Assembly: GCA_029891385.1 (NCBI GenBank)
Contig: CM057233.1
Span: forward strand, 35,137,540-35,201,539
Direction: 5' to 3'
DNA from: Erythroxylum novogranatense
Lineage: Eukaryota; Streptophyta; Magnoliopsida; Malpighiales; Erythroxylaceae
Length of the DNA stretch: 64,000 nt
Part shown: one piece after another, positions 1-10,904 of the stretch
How positions within the stretch are numbered: position 1 is the first letter of the stretch
Layout: every line of letters begins with the position of its first letter
Translations under genes and position numbers: made by a program
Notes under the pieces: generated by a model
The model's input: only the letters and a program-made list of their open reading frames with translations
Databases searched by the model: none
Told to the model about the DNA's origin: nothing

Positions 1-29
1 TTATGGGTTTTGGGCGTGTTTCTGGGGTT

Positions 30-236
30 GCACGTCGCAACGTGTGATGAACACGCCGCGGCGAGCAAGTCCCTTCCAGCGCGACGCGACGCGACGAGCG
101 AAGACGCACACCGCGGTGAGCATTAGCGGGGTAAGTCGCGACGCACGTGAGGCATACGTCGCGACGTATGCAGGGGATCTCGCCGTGACGAGAAAATCTT
201 GCGCCGCTGCGAGGATGAGGAAGCAGAGCGACGACG
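30..236. repeat. CpG-rich palindrome array, element A 5' LTR
   Basis: A GC-rich island of repeated CGTCGCGACGTG-like and CCGCGGCGAG-like words inside AT-rich LTR DNA. Many are decayed here, for example CGTCGCAACGTG. The same array lies at 20370-20560 in the other LTR with better-kept words. Confidence 0.7.
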
Positions 237-838
237 CCATGAAATATCTTCAAGCCGCCATGAGGACGCCTTTTTCTGAAATTGAAGTTGAGTGTTTTAA
301 TTGATGGTTTTGAGGTTTCATTCCTATTGAATTGGTTCTTGAGTGATTGAATTTAGAGACTAAGGAATACGAATTTATTGGAATGGAAGTCATGAATCGA
401 TGTTGGAAAGATTCGAGATTAGGATCGGGAATGTCATAAACATGTAGTGTACGCAATTAAATCGTTTCATATGCATTATTGGCTACTGTAAATTGAGCAA
501 TTAGTAATGTTTATTTATTCTGATTGTTTAGAGGGACAAGTGGAGCGTCGATCCTCCGACGTGGCTGAAACTTCTCAGCATTAGATCGGAAGTTTAGAGG
601 TGAGTAACCTAGTTGGTTCCTCGATCTTTGTGTGTTTAAATTTTGTACTTATGCCATGCGGAAGAAATGGAGGGTCTATGTATTTGATTGTGATTAGTTT
701 CGAACCATAGGTGTCCGAAGAATTGGAAATTTGTTATTGAAGTGTTATATGTGTGTTATTAGATGTGAATTGGGCATGTGCTATTTAGCAATTGAAACAT
801 ATGCATTTCATGCATAAAAGTATGATCAGATAATGGCA

Positions 839-982
839 GTTGTGACCGGAGCAGCCAATGTATTTTAGAGGTTTAAGCTCAACGCACAGGGCTTCGTGCC
901 CAACGTATTTCAGAGCCACAGGCTCAACGTATCAGGGCATTCAGGCCCAATGTATTCAGAGCCACAGGTTCAATAGTCACAA
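839..982 (+). repeat. Hairpin chain, element A 5' LTR
   Basis: Tandem short inverted repeats (TTTAAGCTC, GGGCttcgtGCCC, GAGCcacagGCTC, GGGCattcagGCCC) are spaced by AACGTATT-like linkers. The closing arm GTTGTGACCG is intact on the left; its partner is decayed to AGTCACAAC on the right. Confidence 0.7.
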
Positions 983-1155
983 CAACGAAATAAAATGGGA
1001 AGTGTCACATGTGCATCGCATATGCAAATGATTGAATGTGAACTGTGTGAAAGGCGAAATGCCTTATATGTGTAAACGGATAATGCATGTGACTTTTCGA
1101 ATATGTTATTGTGTGATATTATGTGAAATTATATGAACTGTTTGTATATGCATGA

Positions 1156-1208
1156 GTTGGGTGAACCATCGATGATGGTTTCTCGCTGAGTTCGCAAACT
1201 CACCCAAC
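1156..1208 (+). repeat. Three-way-junction motif, element A 5' LTR
   Basis: Outer arms GTTGGGTGA and TCACCCAAC enclose two smaller inverted repeats, ACCATCgatGATGGT and GAGTTcgcAAACTC. Its position, a few bases before the TTTTTCAG acceptor-like site, is kept in other LTRs. Confidence 0.75.
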
Positions 1209-1616
1209 ATTGCATTATTTTTCAGGACCGTGTTAGTAGACTCCTAGCTCCAGAGATAGACTTTTCCTGCTGTGTGGATCTAGTTGGCACGAGAAGTTAT
1301 GGAACACAGGTCGGTCAGCTGGGATCGATTTTTGAGGATGACCTAGTTTAGAATTTTGTCTCAGTTTTCCTTTTGGATTATTGTAGATAGACTTTGGAAA
1401 ACTGATAGACTTGTACATTTATGGTTTTTAAGAAATGAAATGAGAAAGAAAGTTTGGTTTCAAAATTTAGTGATTTTAATATTGCGGTATTATTATATTG
1501 ATGCCATGTGGATTATAGAATTGATCGTTCGTAGTGCACCCTCATCGTGGGTTATGTATCGGAACGACCTACGGGCGTCCCGGTGCGTGCCCCATAGTAA
1601 GGGGCGCTACTTTAGG

Positions 1617-1628
1617 TGGTATTAGAGC
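1617..1628 (+). other. Primer binding site of element A
   Basis: TGGTATTAGAGC lies six bases after the LTR end and matches the usual plant iMet-type primer site TGGTATCAGAGC with one change. Confidence 0.8.
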
Positions 1629-1757
1629 ATGGTTTGGCATCTTTTGGGCATATTGTATTTTTAGGCTTGAATTTCAGTAAGAAAAGTAGAAATTGATCAG
1701 AATTCTTGTTTGTTATAGGTCATCCGTCCTTGGTGATCAGGTAGATCAACCAGCTGA

Positions 1758-2155
1758 CCATGGATCAGTCGGAGCTAGTAGGGAGTCCTCAGTGCCTCGA
1801 TTTGAGGAGCAACCTCTTAGAGTTCCCGTGAGACGGGAGAGGAAGTATGATCGATCATGCGTGGCGAGGAGATGTAGACTTTATGGCAGCATGCATCACC
1901 GAGGCTGAGGGATGGCTGGAGAGGACTGAGCGAGTCTTCGACTAGATGGATTGTGATGCAGAGGAGAGGTTTGATTATGCAATATCTCTCTTACAGGGCC
2001 CATCTTATCAGTGGTGGAAGACTGTCCCGGGCAGCACCACCTGGCCACTTATTGTCATGGGATGATTTTCTGAGGGAATTTAGAGACAACTACATGCCCA
2101 AGGTATATCTTGAGAAGAAGATGCAGGAGTTCCTAGAGTTGAGGCAGGGTTCGAT
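1758..2155 (+). pseudogene. gag: Element A gag, N-terminal part (capsid domain)
   Basis: Encodes the structural core protein of a Ty3/gypsy particle. The frame starting with the ATG at 1758 meets a stop early. Capsid-type residues are clear further on: a segment reading GWLERTERVFD followed by a stop, then LLQGPSYQWWK, then after a one-base frameshift near 2055 WDDFLREFRDNYMPKVYLEK and EFLELRQGS. These match the retrotransposon gag (PF03732-type) layout of Tekay-like elements. The gene is cut at 2155 by G1 and continues in the same frame at 6343. At least two stops and one frameshift make it dead. The start is uncertain because the leader is decayed. Confidence 0.85.
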
Positions 2156-5100
2156 TGTTGGGACCCGATCCGGAGACCGACGCCCCAACCCGAAAAAGGA
2201 AGACAGAACGACTACGAATCACAAAGAGGAGGAACAAATAAAATGATTGATCACAAAGCGAAACAAATCATTAACGAATCGAAAACCAACTTGGAAGCAA
2301 AGCATACAACAAAATCAAATCGAATTGGCTCGAAGACAACCAAACAAACCATCCAATCGAATGGAAACACAAATTCCGACATCCGCACAAATATCTTAGA
2401 AAAGCGTCAAAATACGATATGAAAGCAAATCGAATCAAGGAACACAAGGCGGAAGTAAAATCATAAGCGAATCAAACATCGGATCAAATCGAATGAAACC
2501 AATTTATTCGACATCCGTGAACAAATATTTTAGGAAAAGCATCGCGTTGGAAACCTTAAGACTATCAGTCTAAACTAATCCAAATCCGAGTACATTTTTT
2601 TTCTTTCATTTCCATTCCATCTCTTACAAAGTGACTTCAATATCCAATTGAAATCATTCGCACTCAAACTCAATTTATTTGCTTCTTCATATACAATCAT
2701 ATCTCATCGATTTAGACTCTCACTTTTCATTTCCATAAAATCGCGCACATTCCAATTTAAATACCATTAATTCTCAAACGATTAGCACTTTAAATGTTTC
2801 AGACTAACCATCACAATCATATACCCAATTTCCATACACAAAATCCATAACTCGAATCATAATTCATTTTACTATTCCATATACAAATCCATAACTTAAT
2901 CCAATACATATGTCCAGAATTTAGAATACATTCTCAAAATGAATACACAATAATTCTAAATTTCTTAGCGATCACTTAGCTAAACAAATTATACCATATG
3001 AACACATACAAATGGAAACCTTCACTTTTCTTTACTCGATCTTCTTCTCATCACCTGTGGATGGGAATGAAGGGGGGGTGAGCTTATAGCTCGTGGGTAA
3101 CAGTTTATAACAAATAAATAAGCAAAACCTTTTTAAAATGTTTTTCTTTTCTTTTCTTGCAGAAACTTTGTTTGAAACCCATAATGCACATTTTCAAAAG
3201 TTCTTTTCTCGCAGTGGTCGAAATCATAATTTCCAAAACATGAATGCATCAATCATAACACTTCACAATGCAAATGCACACATAACGGCTCGAGAGTTCT
3301 ATAAACACGACGAAAAACTGAAGTTTTATCGTAAACACGACGAGTCCATTTTTTGGATCTCGTAAGCCTCAAGCAGGCGGCCGGGAGAAGGCTAAGGGGG
3401 TCAACATGTACGAGACTAAGGAAATAGGTTCTCTCTTGCCCACACAAAAGCACATATCATGCTCAAATCAATTTATCGAATAATCATTTCCGAACATACG
3501 AATGCCATGGAATCTTTCAAGGCATAACACAATGTATTTTGCAATTCATCAAAAGTTCATGTATTGAATCAATAATGATTTTTCAAATCATTCATGCAAT
3601 AATGCAACATTTATGATGCAATTGAAATGAGAAAATCTCTTTGTTTAAAGAAAACAGAAGGGCTTATAAATTTTATTATAAACAGTACCCACCTCATTTC
3701 CATGCTAGAGCTTGTCCTTAGCTTCAATTTGACCGTCAAGGCTCTTTCTTTCTTCCAATAGAAAATTCCCTACACCAATTTCCCACAAATTCAATCTCAT
3801 AGATAACAAAATCTTTAAAATTGAACTTAGAAAACACTAATTCCACATATAATCAAGCCATCTAAATCACCAATTTTCAAAATCCCCAATTCACAAAATT
3901 GGGCATAACCCTAATTAATTTCCATCCAAAATTAAACCCATAATACTTAGTAATCACCAAAATTGACTCCATAATACACAATCCCATATCATTTTCCATG
4001 ATTCTAAACCAAAAATTCAAGAGAAACTTAAATCTTAAAAATTGCTCTTACCTCATTTCTCCTCTATTTTCGGATTTTCTTGGTTCAAGGTGAAGCTCTC
4101 TTCATCCTCCACCTTTTTCTCTCCTAGAATGACATCAAAATCTCTCTTTAAGTGGTAGAAAAATCGAGCCCTAGCTTTCTCCCCTTTTTCTCCACCGAAG
4201 CTTGCTCTCTCTTCTCTCTTCTCTCTTCTTTCTTTTCTTCTTTTCTCTTAAGTGTCGTTGGTTGCCTCTTAAAATGACAACCCACTTTCTTTTATAGTGA
4301 CATGTCATTAAATGACTTAAATTGACCCATTTTCCCTTACTCATAAGCCTAAAACTTAACTCTTTAAGTAAACTTCCAAAATTGCCCCTTACTTTTTGCC
4401 TTAATAACTTTATGAAAATGTCCCTCTATGTCTTAAGAATCCATCGCTTCAAGAATTAGATCGTTTGGAGCTCTATAACTTAAGATATCTCCAAAATACT
4501 GAAGTTTGTTCTTCAGACTCGAGGCTAAACACTACACCTAACTTCCGGCCTGAATTTGAAAGTCTTAGAGGCTATATTATAGCTCAGCTCCTTCATAACA
4601 TTTGTAGCTCCATGTCTCTATTTTAATTATCAATAAGAATCAACTCAATATGAGCTCTAGCGACGTAGATATCTGCAAAATACTGAACACTGTCCAGCCA
4701 TTACAACACTGAGACTGAACACTACACCGAACTTCCGACCTGAAATTGGAATTCTTAGAGGCTAAACTATAGCTCGAATCCTTCATAACATTTGTATCCT
4801 CATGTATCTATTTTAATTTCCAAAAAGAATCAGATCGATCAGAGCTCTACCGATCGAGATATCTCCAAAATATTGAACACTATTAGGACCTTTTCCATAG
4901 GTCAGCTCACTTAGATCAGGTCTATCTTTTTCCATTTAAGGCTAAAACCAATAAATCCAGTATGGAAAGATAGAAAAATGTCTTAGGAATCCAATGCTTC
5001 AAAAATCAAGTCAAACGGATATTGGACGAAGAAGTTATGGCCAAAACAAGAAAGAGAGGTCGGTCGGCCGCTAGTCGACCCCAAAGGTCGCCATGAGACG

Positions 5101-6337
5101 CAGAGAGCCCGTCCGCACGGCTCGGTGGTAGAACTCGCCGACGCTGGTTGACGCTGGAGCCTCGCCTGCTGGCTGCTCCCGAAGCTCGCTCATGCTGGCT
5201 GGCGAGCGGAGCTCGCTTCAGCCGGACACAAGCGGGCGAGCGATAGCCTACGCGATCCGACCTCCAAAGTTCAAACCTTCATATCTTTTGACTCCGAGCT
5301 CCAAATCAGACGCGGTTTGTTTCGTTGAAAAGATAAAAGAGATCGATCGATAAACTCCTCAACAGTACCATCACTTGTAAACATCATAACTTTTTATCCA
5401 GAACTCCAAATTTGACAAACTTAGTGTCTATAGAAAGTTAAAAGAACTCTCTACAACTTTCATTAAGGCCTTAAACATCAAATCGACCGCAAAATGGGTC
5501 AAAAACTCCACATAAAGTGACTAGTCGATCAGCTTCACACTAAACAACATCAAAACTTCTAACAATCATAACTTTCTACTCCCTTGTCTAATATTTTCGT
5601 GCTTTATATCAATGGAAAGATAAAAACAAGCTCTACAATGTTCATGAAGAACTCCAAAACAACTTCAACCTCTATCTAAGTCATTATTTCAATCAAAGTT
5701 TCTGCCCTGATAGCAATCACCTAAGCAATATCCAAATTTCACATTATCATATCTTTCAACCTCCACAACCAAGAATCGAATATTATACATCATTTTAAAG
5801 CTATTCAAATTCTCTATAACTTTCATGTAGACCATTTACTCCAATTCAAACCACATCAGTACGGAAATTGCCTCAAAACACAACATATAGAATCCTACAG
5901 TTAGAGCATTTTCCAAAACCAAAACAAAATACACTTAACTTTCAAAGATCATAACTTTCAATCCCGATATCAAAAAATAGCATACTTTATGGCTACGAAA
6001 AGCTCTCAACATAAGCTACAATTTCATGAAGATCATTTCCTCAAATTTTTCTTAAATCAAAAGTCAACTTTCAAATCAAACTTTCTATTTTCTTCAAAAT
6101 ATAACAGTTTCACTAATTATTTCTTGCTTTTCAACTTCCATTTCAATCAACTAGTTCATTTTGACTGTCATAACTCATACAACTCTACTCAAATTTCAAA
6201 GTCATCAAAATCAATCACTTCATTTCTCATCAATCTCCTTTAAGCACAATAACATCTATAACACAATACCTATACAAACACACTCATTGAATTCATTTTA
6301 ATATTCCTAATTTCCACCAAAAGTTCGGGGTCCAACA
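2156..6337 (+). mobile_element. Element G1: giant solo LTR (4.18 kb)
   Basis: Starts TGTTGGGACCC and ends GGGTCCAACA, with inverted terminal bases, and is flanked on both sides by TCGAT (2151-2155 and 6338-6342). Removing it together with one TCGAT restores the gag frame of element A. It has no primer site, polypurine tract or coding domain, so a solo LTR is the simplest reading; a non-coding non-autonomous element is the alternative. It is homologous, in the opposite orientation, to 57893-63669. Repeated pieces of the kind TCTACAACTTTCATGAAGA and CATAACTTT recur through 5380-6220. The short frame at 5989-6243 lies in such repeats and is not a gene. Confidence 0.88.
5059..5272. repeat. GC-rich island inside G1
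   Basis: About 210 bp rich in G and C within AT-rich LTR sequence, containing GGTCGGTCGGCCGCTAGTCG and several GCGAGC words. I see nothing clearly matching it at the corresponding place in G2, which has only a short CTCGCGGC remnant near 61760. Confidence 0.6.
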
Positions 6338-6870
6338 TCGATGACAGTGGCAGAGTATGAGGTTAAGTTCATTGAGCTCATGGGGTATGCTACTGTTCTG
6401 ATTGCTACAAAGGCTGATAGGTGCCGAAGATTTGAGGGAGGGCTTAATCTGGAGATCTGTACCAGGTTAGCCCGGTCTGATATGGGCACCTTTTCCGAGT
6501 TGAGAACTGCTGCAGTACAGATTGAGCAACTTTTGAGGCAGAGTCAGGCTGAGACTGGTTAGGGATCTAGGGGTAAGAGATCGAGTGACAGTCAAGGCAG
6601 CTCTGGTAGGAGTTTTAGTAAGCGCCAGAGCGGGACCTTCAGGTCTTCAGGAGGATCTTGACAGTCTGGTTTTGTTCAGAGGGGGAGATTTGGGCAGACT
6701 GGTAGTGGCGGTGCTAGAGGTTCAGGACAGGCACTTCTTGTTTGTGTGCATTGTGACAGGAGGCACAGGGGGGAGTGTTGGTGGCTGACTGGAGCCTGCC
6801 TTTCTTGTGGTTCCATGGATCATCTGATTAGGAATTGCCCCGCTATATTGGGAGTTCAGTCTGCTGTGAG
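6338..6870 (+). pseudogene. gag: Element A gag, C-terminal part with zinc knuckles
   Basis: Continues gag after G1. The frame begins with the target duplication and reads MTVAEYEVKFIEL, typical of the end of the capsid region in Tekay-like gag. A TAG at 6560-6562 and a TGA at 6659-6661 interrupt an otherwise continuous frame. A Ser/Gly/Arg-rich stretch leads to two cysteine clusters: [12 protein letters not shown] and the canonical knuckle [14 protein letters not shown] (CX2CX4HX4C, about 6797-6838), which binds RNA in the nucleocapsid. The frame runs straight into the protease region, as in a single gag-pol reading frame. Two stops mean that it cannot be made as one protein. Confidence 0.9.
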
Positions 6871-7560
6871 TGGGAGATCTGGTAGCAATTCGACAGTGCA
6901 GCAGAGTCGCGGTGGTGGATCCGGACTGAGAGGCCGAGGCCGAGCTGAGGGGTCCATAGTGAGGACAGAGGATCGAAAGCAAAGAGTCTGCAGCCCCTGT
7001 GCTAGAGTCTATGCCATGACTCGGAAGGAGGCTCAGGATTCTCCAGACGTTGTTGCGGGTATGCTTCTAATTTCTGGCTTTGAGGCATATGCATTGATGG
7101 ATCCTGGATCCACTCATTCATTCATTGCACCGCATTTGGCATATAGTTTGCATGGGGATAGGGAGATGTTGCAGTTTGGGATAGAGGTGAGTACACCTCT
7201 AGGTAGTACGACTGTTTTAGGAGAGGTCTGTAAGAGGTGTCTGATCCAGATTGATCGAGCAGTTTTGAGTGCAGACTTAATTGTATTGTCTCTGAGGGAG
7301 ATTGATGTGATTTTGGGGATGGATTGGCTTACTGCGCATAGGGCCGTCATGGACTGCTATACCAAGGAGGTTGTGTTGGAGTTTTCTAGTCAGCCTAGAG
7401 CAGTATTTCGAGGTGTTAGTCAGGCAATGCCAGCTAGGATGATTTCTTTTCTGAGTGCCTTGAGGTTGATGCGAGGAGGTTGTGAGGCCTATCTGGCTCA
7501 TGTGGTTGATTCTAGAGTTGAGCAGAGATTGCAGGACATTCCCGTGATCAGGGAATTTCC
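6871..7560 (+). pseudogene. Element A protease region
   Basis: An aspartic protease that would cut the gag-pol polyprotein. The active-site motif reads [11 protein letters not shown] at about 7093-7125; DPGSTHS is the usual form in plant Tekay elements. A hydrophobic segment near [19 protein letters not shown] (about 7273-7329) matches the conserved second half of retropepsins (ILGMDWL). The region is in one open frame with the upstream zinc knuckles and the downstream RT and has no stop of its own, but the flanking stops kill the polyprotein. Confidence 0.88.
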
Positions 7561-8911
7561 AGATGTGTTTCTCGATGAGTTGCCAGGTTTGTCGCCACAT
7601 CTGGAGACGGAGTTCTCGATTGACCTCGTTCCAGGTACCGCTCCTATATCTATACCTCCATATAGGATGGCATCGGTGGAATTGAGGGAGCTTAAGGCTC
7701 AGCTACAAGAGCTTCTGGATAAGGGGTTTATCAGGCCTAGTGTTTCGCCTTGGGGAGCTCCAGTGCTGTTTGTGAAGAAGAAGGATGGGACTTTGAGGCT
7801 GTGCACCGATTATTGGCAGTTGAATCGAGTAACAGTAAAGAATAAGTATCCACTGCCTAGAATCGATGATTTGTTTGATCAGTTACAGGAAGCTCAGGTG
7901 TTTACTAAGTTGGATCTGAGATAAGGATATTACCAGTTGAAGATAGCAGAGGCTGATGTGCCTAAGAGTGCTTTTAGGAGCAGGTATGGGCATTTCGAGT
8001 TCCTAGTGATGCCGTTCGGGTTGACTAATGCCCCGGTAGCTTTCATGGCTTTGATGAATAAGGTTTTTCAGCCCTACCTTGATCAATTCATTATTGTGTT
8101 TATTGATGATATTCTGGTATATTCGAGGAGTAGGCAGGAGCACGCTGAGCATTTGAGGATCATAAGAGGGAGACAATTGTATGCCAAATTCAGCAAGTGT
8201 GAATTTTGGCTTGATGAGGTGGTATTTTTGGGCCATATTGTGTCAGGTGAAGGTATTCAGGTAAATCCTCAGAAGGTTGAGGCAGTGTTGCATTGGGAAG
8301 CTCCTAGGAATGTGTCTGAGATGCAGAGTTTCCTAGGATTAGCAGGTTATTACCGTAGGTTTGTTGAGGGGTTTTCTGTGATCTCAACCCCTCTGACAAA
8401 ACTTCTGAGGAAGAATGTGGCCTTCAGTTGGACTGAGGAGTGTCAGAAGAGTTTTGAGGAGCTGAAACACCGGTTGACTACGGCACCGGTGTTAGCTTTG
8501 CCATCAGAGACTGAAGGTTTTGAGGTCTTTAGTGATGCTTCCCAGCAGGGATTGGGATGTGTTCTGATGCAGCGTGGTAGAGTGATTGATTATGCCTCGA
8601 GACAGTTGAGGTCTCATGAGGTGAATTATCCTATGCATGATTTGGAGTTAGCTGCAGTTGTGTTTGCCCTGAAAATCTGGAGACACTACTTGTATGGTGA
8701 GACGTTCCAGATTTTCACTAATCATAAGAGTTTGAGGTATCTGTTGAGTCAGAGAGAGCTGAATCTGAGACAGAGGAGATGGTTAGAGCTGCTTAAGGAT
8801 TACGACTGCACGATTGAGTATCATCCAGGGAAGGCTAATATGGTAGCCGACGATCGAAAGGTGAGATCTCATAGCAAAGGCAAATTTCGATTCGATTGGG
8901 AGATTGCCTAG
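7561..8911 (+). pseudogene. pol: Element A reverse transcriptase and RNase H
   Basis: Copies element RNA into DNA and removes the RNA strand. The RT begins near [11 protein letters not shown] and shows [22 protein letters not shown] and [16 protein letters not shown] at 7922-7924 replaces the Ser usually found in DLRSGYYQ. The same frame continues with [16 protein letters not shown] and the catalytic FIDDILVYS (about 8100-8126). A few residues seem missing after EHLRI. RNase H follows, with [42 protein letters not shown] and the end motif [13 protein letters not shown] small deletion after that shifts the frame and ends it at 8911. One stop and one frameshift are the only clear lesions. Confidence 0.95.
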
Positions 8912-10117
8912 CTTAATTTAGTTGAGAGCTCTGAATGTGCAGATGGATTTGGATCAACATGGAGCTCTGTTAGTTACTTTGAGGCTTAGACCGATGTTAC
9001 ATGACAGGATCAGGCGAGTTCAGGAACAGGATCCTATGTTGGTGAGACTGATTGATAGAGTGAGATTTTATCGAGATTCAGAGTTTGAGTTGAGAGATGG
9101 GACTTTATGGATGGGTTAGAGGCTTTGTGTTCCAGATGTGGATGATCAGAGGCATGAGATTTTCAAGGAGGCGCATGTGGCTGCCTATGCTATGCATCCT
9201 GGTACTACCAAGATGTATAATTCTCTTAAGTTGCATTTCTGGTCACCTGGCATGAAGAGGCAGGTGGCAGAGTTTGTTTCGCGATGTCTGACGTGCCAGC
9301 AGGTTAAGGTTGAGCACCAAGCTCCAGTAGGAAAATTGCATTCGTTGCCCATTCCGAAGTGGAAGTGGGAACAAATTTCGATGGATTTTATCATGGGGTT
9401 GCCTAGGACACCGAGGCAACATGATGCGATCTGGGTCATAGTGGACCAGTTGACGAAATCGACTCACTTCTTGCTAGTGCGAGAGAACAATACTCTCGAT
9501 CAGTTGGCCCAGAAGTATGTGACGGAGATAGTGAGACTGCATGGGGTTTTGGTGTCTATAGTCTCAGACAGGGATCCCAGATTTACTTCAAGGTTCTGGA
9601 AGAGTTTGCAGTCGGCTATGGGTACTCGGTTGAACTTCAGTACATCTTTTCATCCTCAGACAGATGGACAGAGTGAGAGGACGATTAAGACTATTGAGGA
9701 TATGTTGCGAGCTTGTGTATTGGAGTTCAGAGGTGCTTGGGATCAATACTTGGCCCTGGTTGAGTTTGCTTACAATAATCAGTATCAGAGTAGTATTGGG
9801 ATGGCATCGTATGAGGCTCTGTATGGACGACAGTGTAGATCGCCTCTTTATTGGGATGAAGAGGGTATGATGATGCTCGAGGGTCCCGAGCTGATTCAGG
9901 ACAATGTGGATAAGGTGAAACTGATTCGGAGTCGCATTAAGGTGGCTCAGGATAGGCAGAAGAGTTATGTGGATCAACATTGGAGAGAGATGGAGTATGA
10001 TGTGGGTGACAGAGTGTTCCTCTGAGTGTCTCCATGAAAAGGAGTTTTGAGATTTGGTCGGAAGGGCAAGTTGAGTCCTTGGTATATTGGCCCTTATGAC
10101 ATCCTAGAGAGGATAGG
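8912..10117 (+). pseudogene. Element A integrase (zinc finger, DDE core, GPY/F)
   Basis: Inserts the DNA copy into the genome. After a stop near 9117-9119, the zinc-binding part shows HVAAYAMHPGT and CLTCQQVK (HHCC). The DDE core is visible as SMDFIMGLP, SDRDPRFTSRFW and QTDGQSERTIKTIEDML. The stretch 9138-10022 is one open frame. A stop at 10023-10025 and another just after it precede FGRKGKLSPWYIGPYDI, the GPY/F motif typical of chromovirus integrases. The gene is cut at 10117 by element F and resumes at 18897 in frame. Confidence 0.93.
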
Positions 10118-10531
10118 TGTAACACCCCACTCCCGCCAGACCCGGACCTGATATCGATGGTGATATCTGAGATCGCGCCCCGCGAGGGTGGCGTGCTAGA
10201 GAACTCAACTCATTCAAAATTCGATACGTAACTTTTCTCAGACATTCTAGCGGAAGTCAAATAATCAAAGAGGGCAAAAGCCCTTTCCAATCATACATGC
10301 GAATTTCAAAATTCTCATATGGCCATTTGCCCCTTTTCACAAATACTAACCACTGAGTCATGTCAAATTACAATTCATACTAAAAATTTCTGAATAACCA
10401 ATTTGATACAAAATATAGACATGTAATGCAAACGTGAACTGATCCCGACCTCTAACCTTCACTTGAATGCTGAAAGAATACTCCCGTGTGTCTGACGGGG
10501 TACCAATTGATCCCTAAAAAATATTTGCAAT

Positions 10532-10584
10532 GTTGGGTGAGTTTGCGAACTCAGCGAGAAACCATCATCGATGGTTCACCCAAC
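10532..10584 (-). repeat. Three-way-junction motif, element F 3' LTR
   Basis: Arms GTTGGGTGA and TCACCCAAC enclose GAGTTtgcgAACTC and ACCATCatcGATGGT. All three stems are perfect or nearly so. Confidence 0.8.
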
Positions 10585-10722
10585 TCATGTATTCACAAAT
10601 CATATACACATAATCACACAATAGCATTTACAGAAATATCACATGCAATTTCATTTTTCACATTTCGCAGCCAATCATATACATATGCAATGCGCATGTG
10701 ACACTTCCATTTTCTTTTCGTT

Positions 10723-10904
10723 GTTGTGACCGTGCGCCTGAAACTGTCCCGGTGACGGGCACATTATGTTGAGCTTGTGGCTCTGAATACATTAGGCGTG
10801 ATATGCCCTGATACGGTGAGCCTGAGGCTCTGAAATACGTTGGACCTGAGGTCCTGTGCGTTGAGCTTAGAGCTCTCAAATACGTTGGCTGCTCCGGTCA
10901 CAAC
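10723..10904 (-). repeat. Hairpin chain, element F 3' LTR
   Basis: Closed by GTTGTGACCG (10723-10732) and CGGTCACAAC (10895-10904). Inside are CTGTCCcggtGACGGGCA-like, GAGCttgtgGCTC, GAGCctgagGCTC, GGACctgaGGTCC and GAGCttagaGCTC hairpins. GGACC/GGTCC against GAGCC/GGCTC is a paired change that keeps the stem. Confidence 0.75.

Larger units (their letters stand above)
600..1225 (+). other. Intron-like interval in element A 5' LTR
   Basis: It opens with GAG|GTGAGTAACC and closes with ATTATTTTTCAG|GA. Those are plausible plant donor and acceptor sequences about 630 bp apart. The same pair is found in the other gypsy LTRs of this window, and the interval encloses the hairpin chain (839-982) and the three-way-junction motif (1156-1208). 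Splicing is inferred and not shown. Confidence 0.4.
1..1610 (+). repeat. Element A 5' LTR (3' part)
   Basis: It aligns by eye with 20342-21955 in the 3' LTR, with indels near 430-540 and in the hairpin array near 850-985. It ends GCGCTAC just before a primer site. No protein is encoded; short open frames here are incidental. It carries a CpG palindrome array, an intron-like interval and folded motifs annotated separately. Confidence 0.88.

Noticed and set aside
5989..6243. 84-residue open frame at the end of G1
   Set aside because: Low-complexity Phe/Ser/Asn-rich translation of AT-rich repeat units; no homologous open frame in G2.
10658..10879. Open frame MRALSSTHRTSG... repeated at 16639-16860
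   Set aside because: It is a translation of the hairpin chain in the two F LTRs; repeated because the LTR is repeated.
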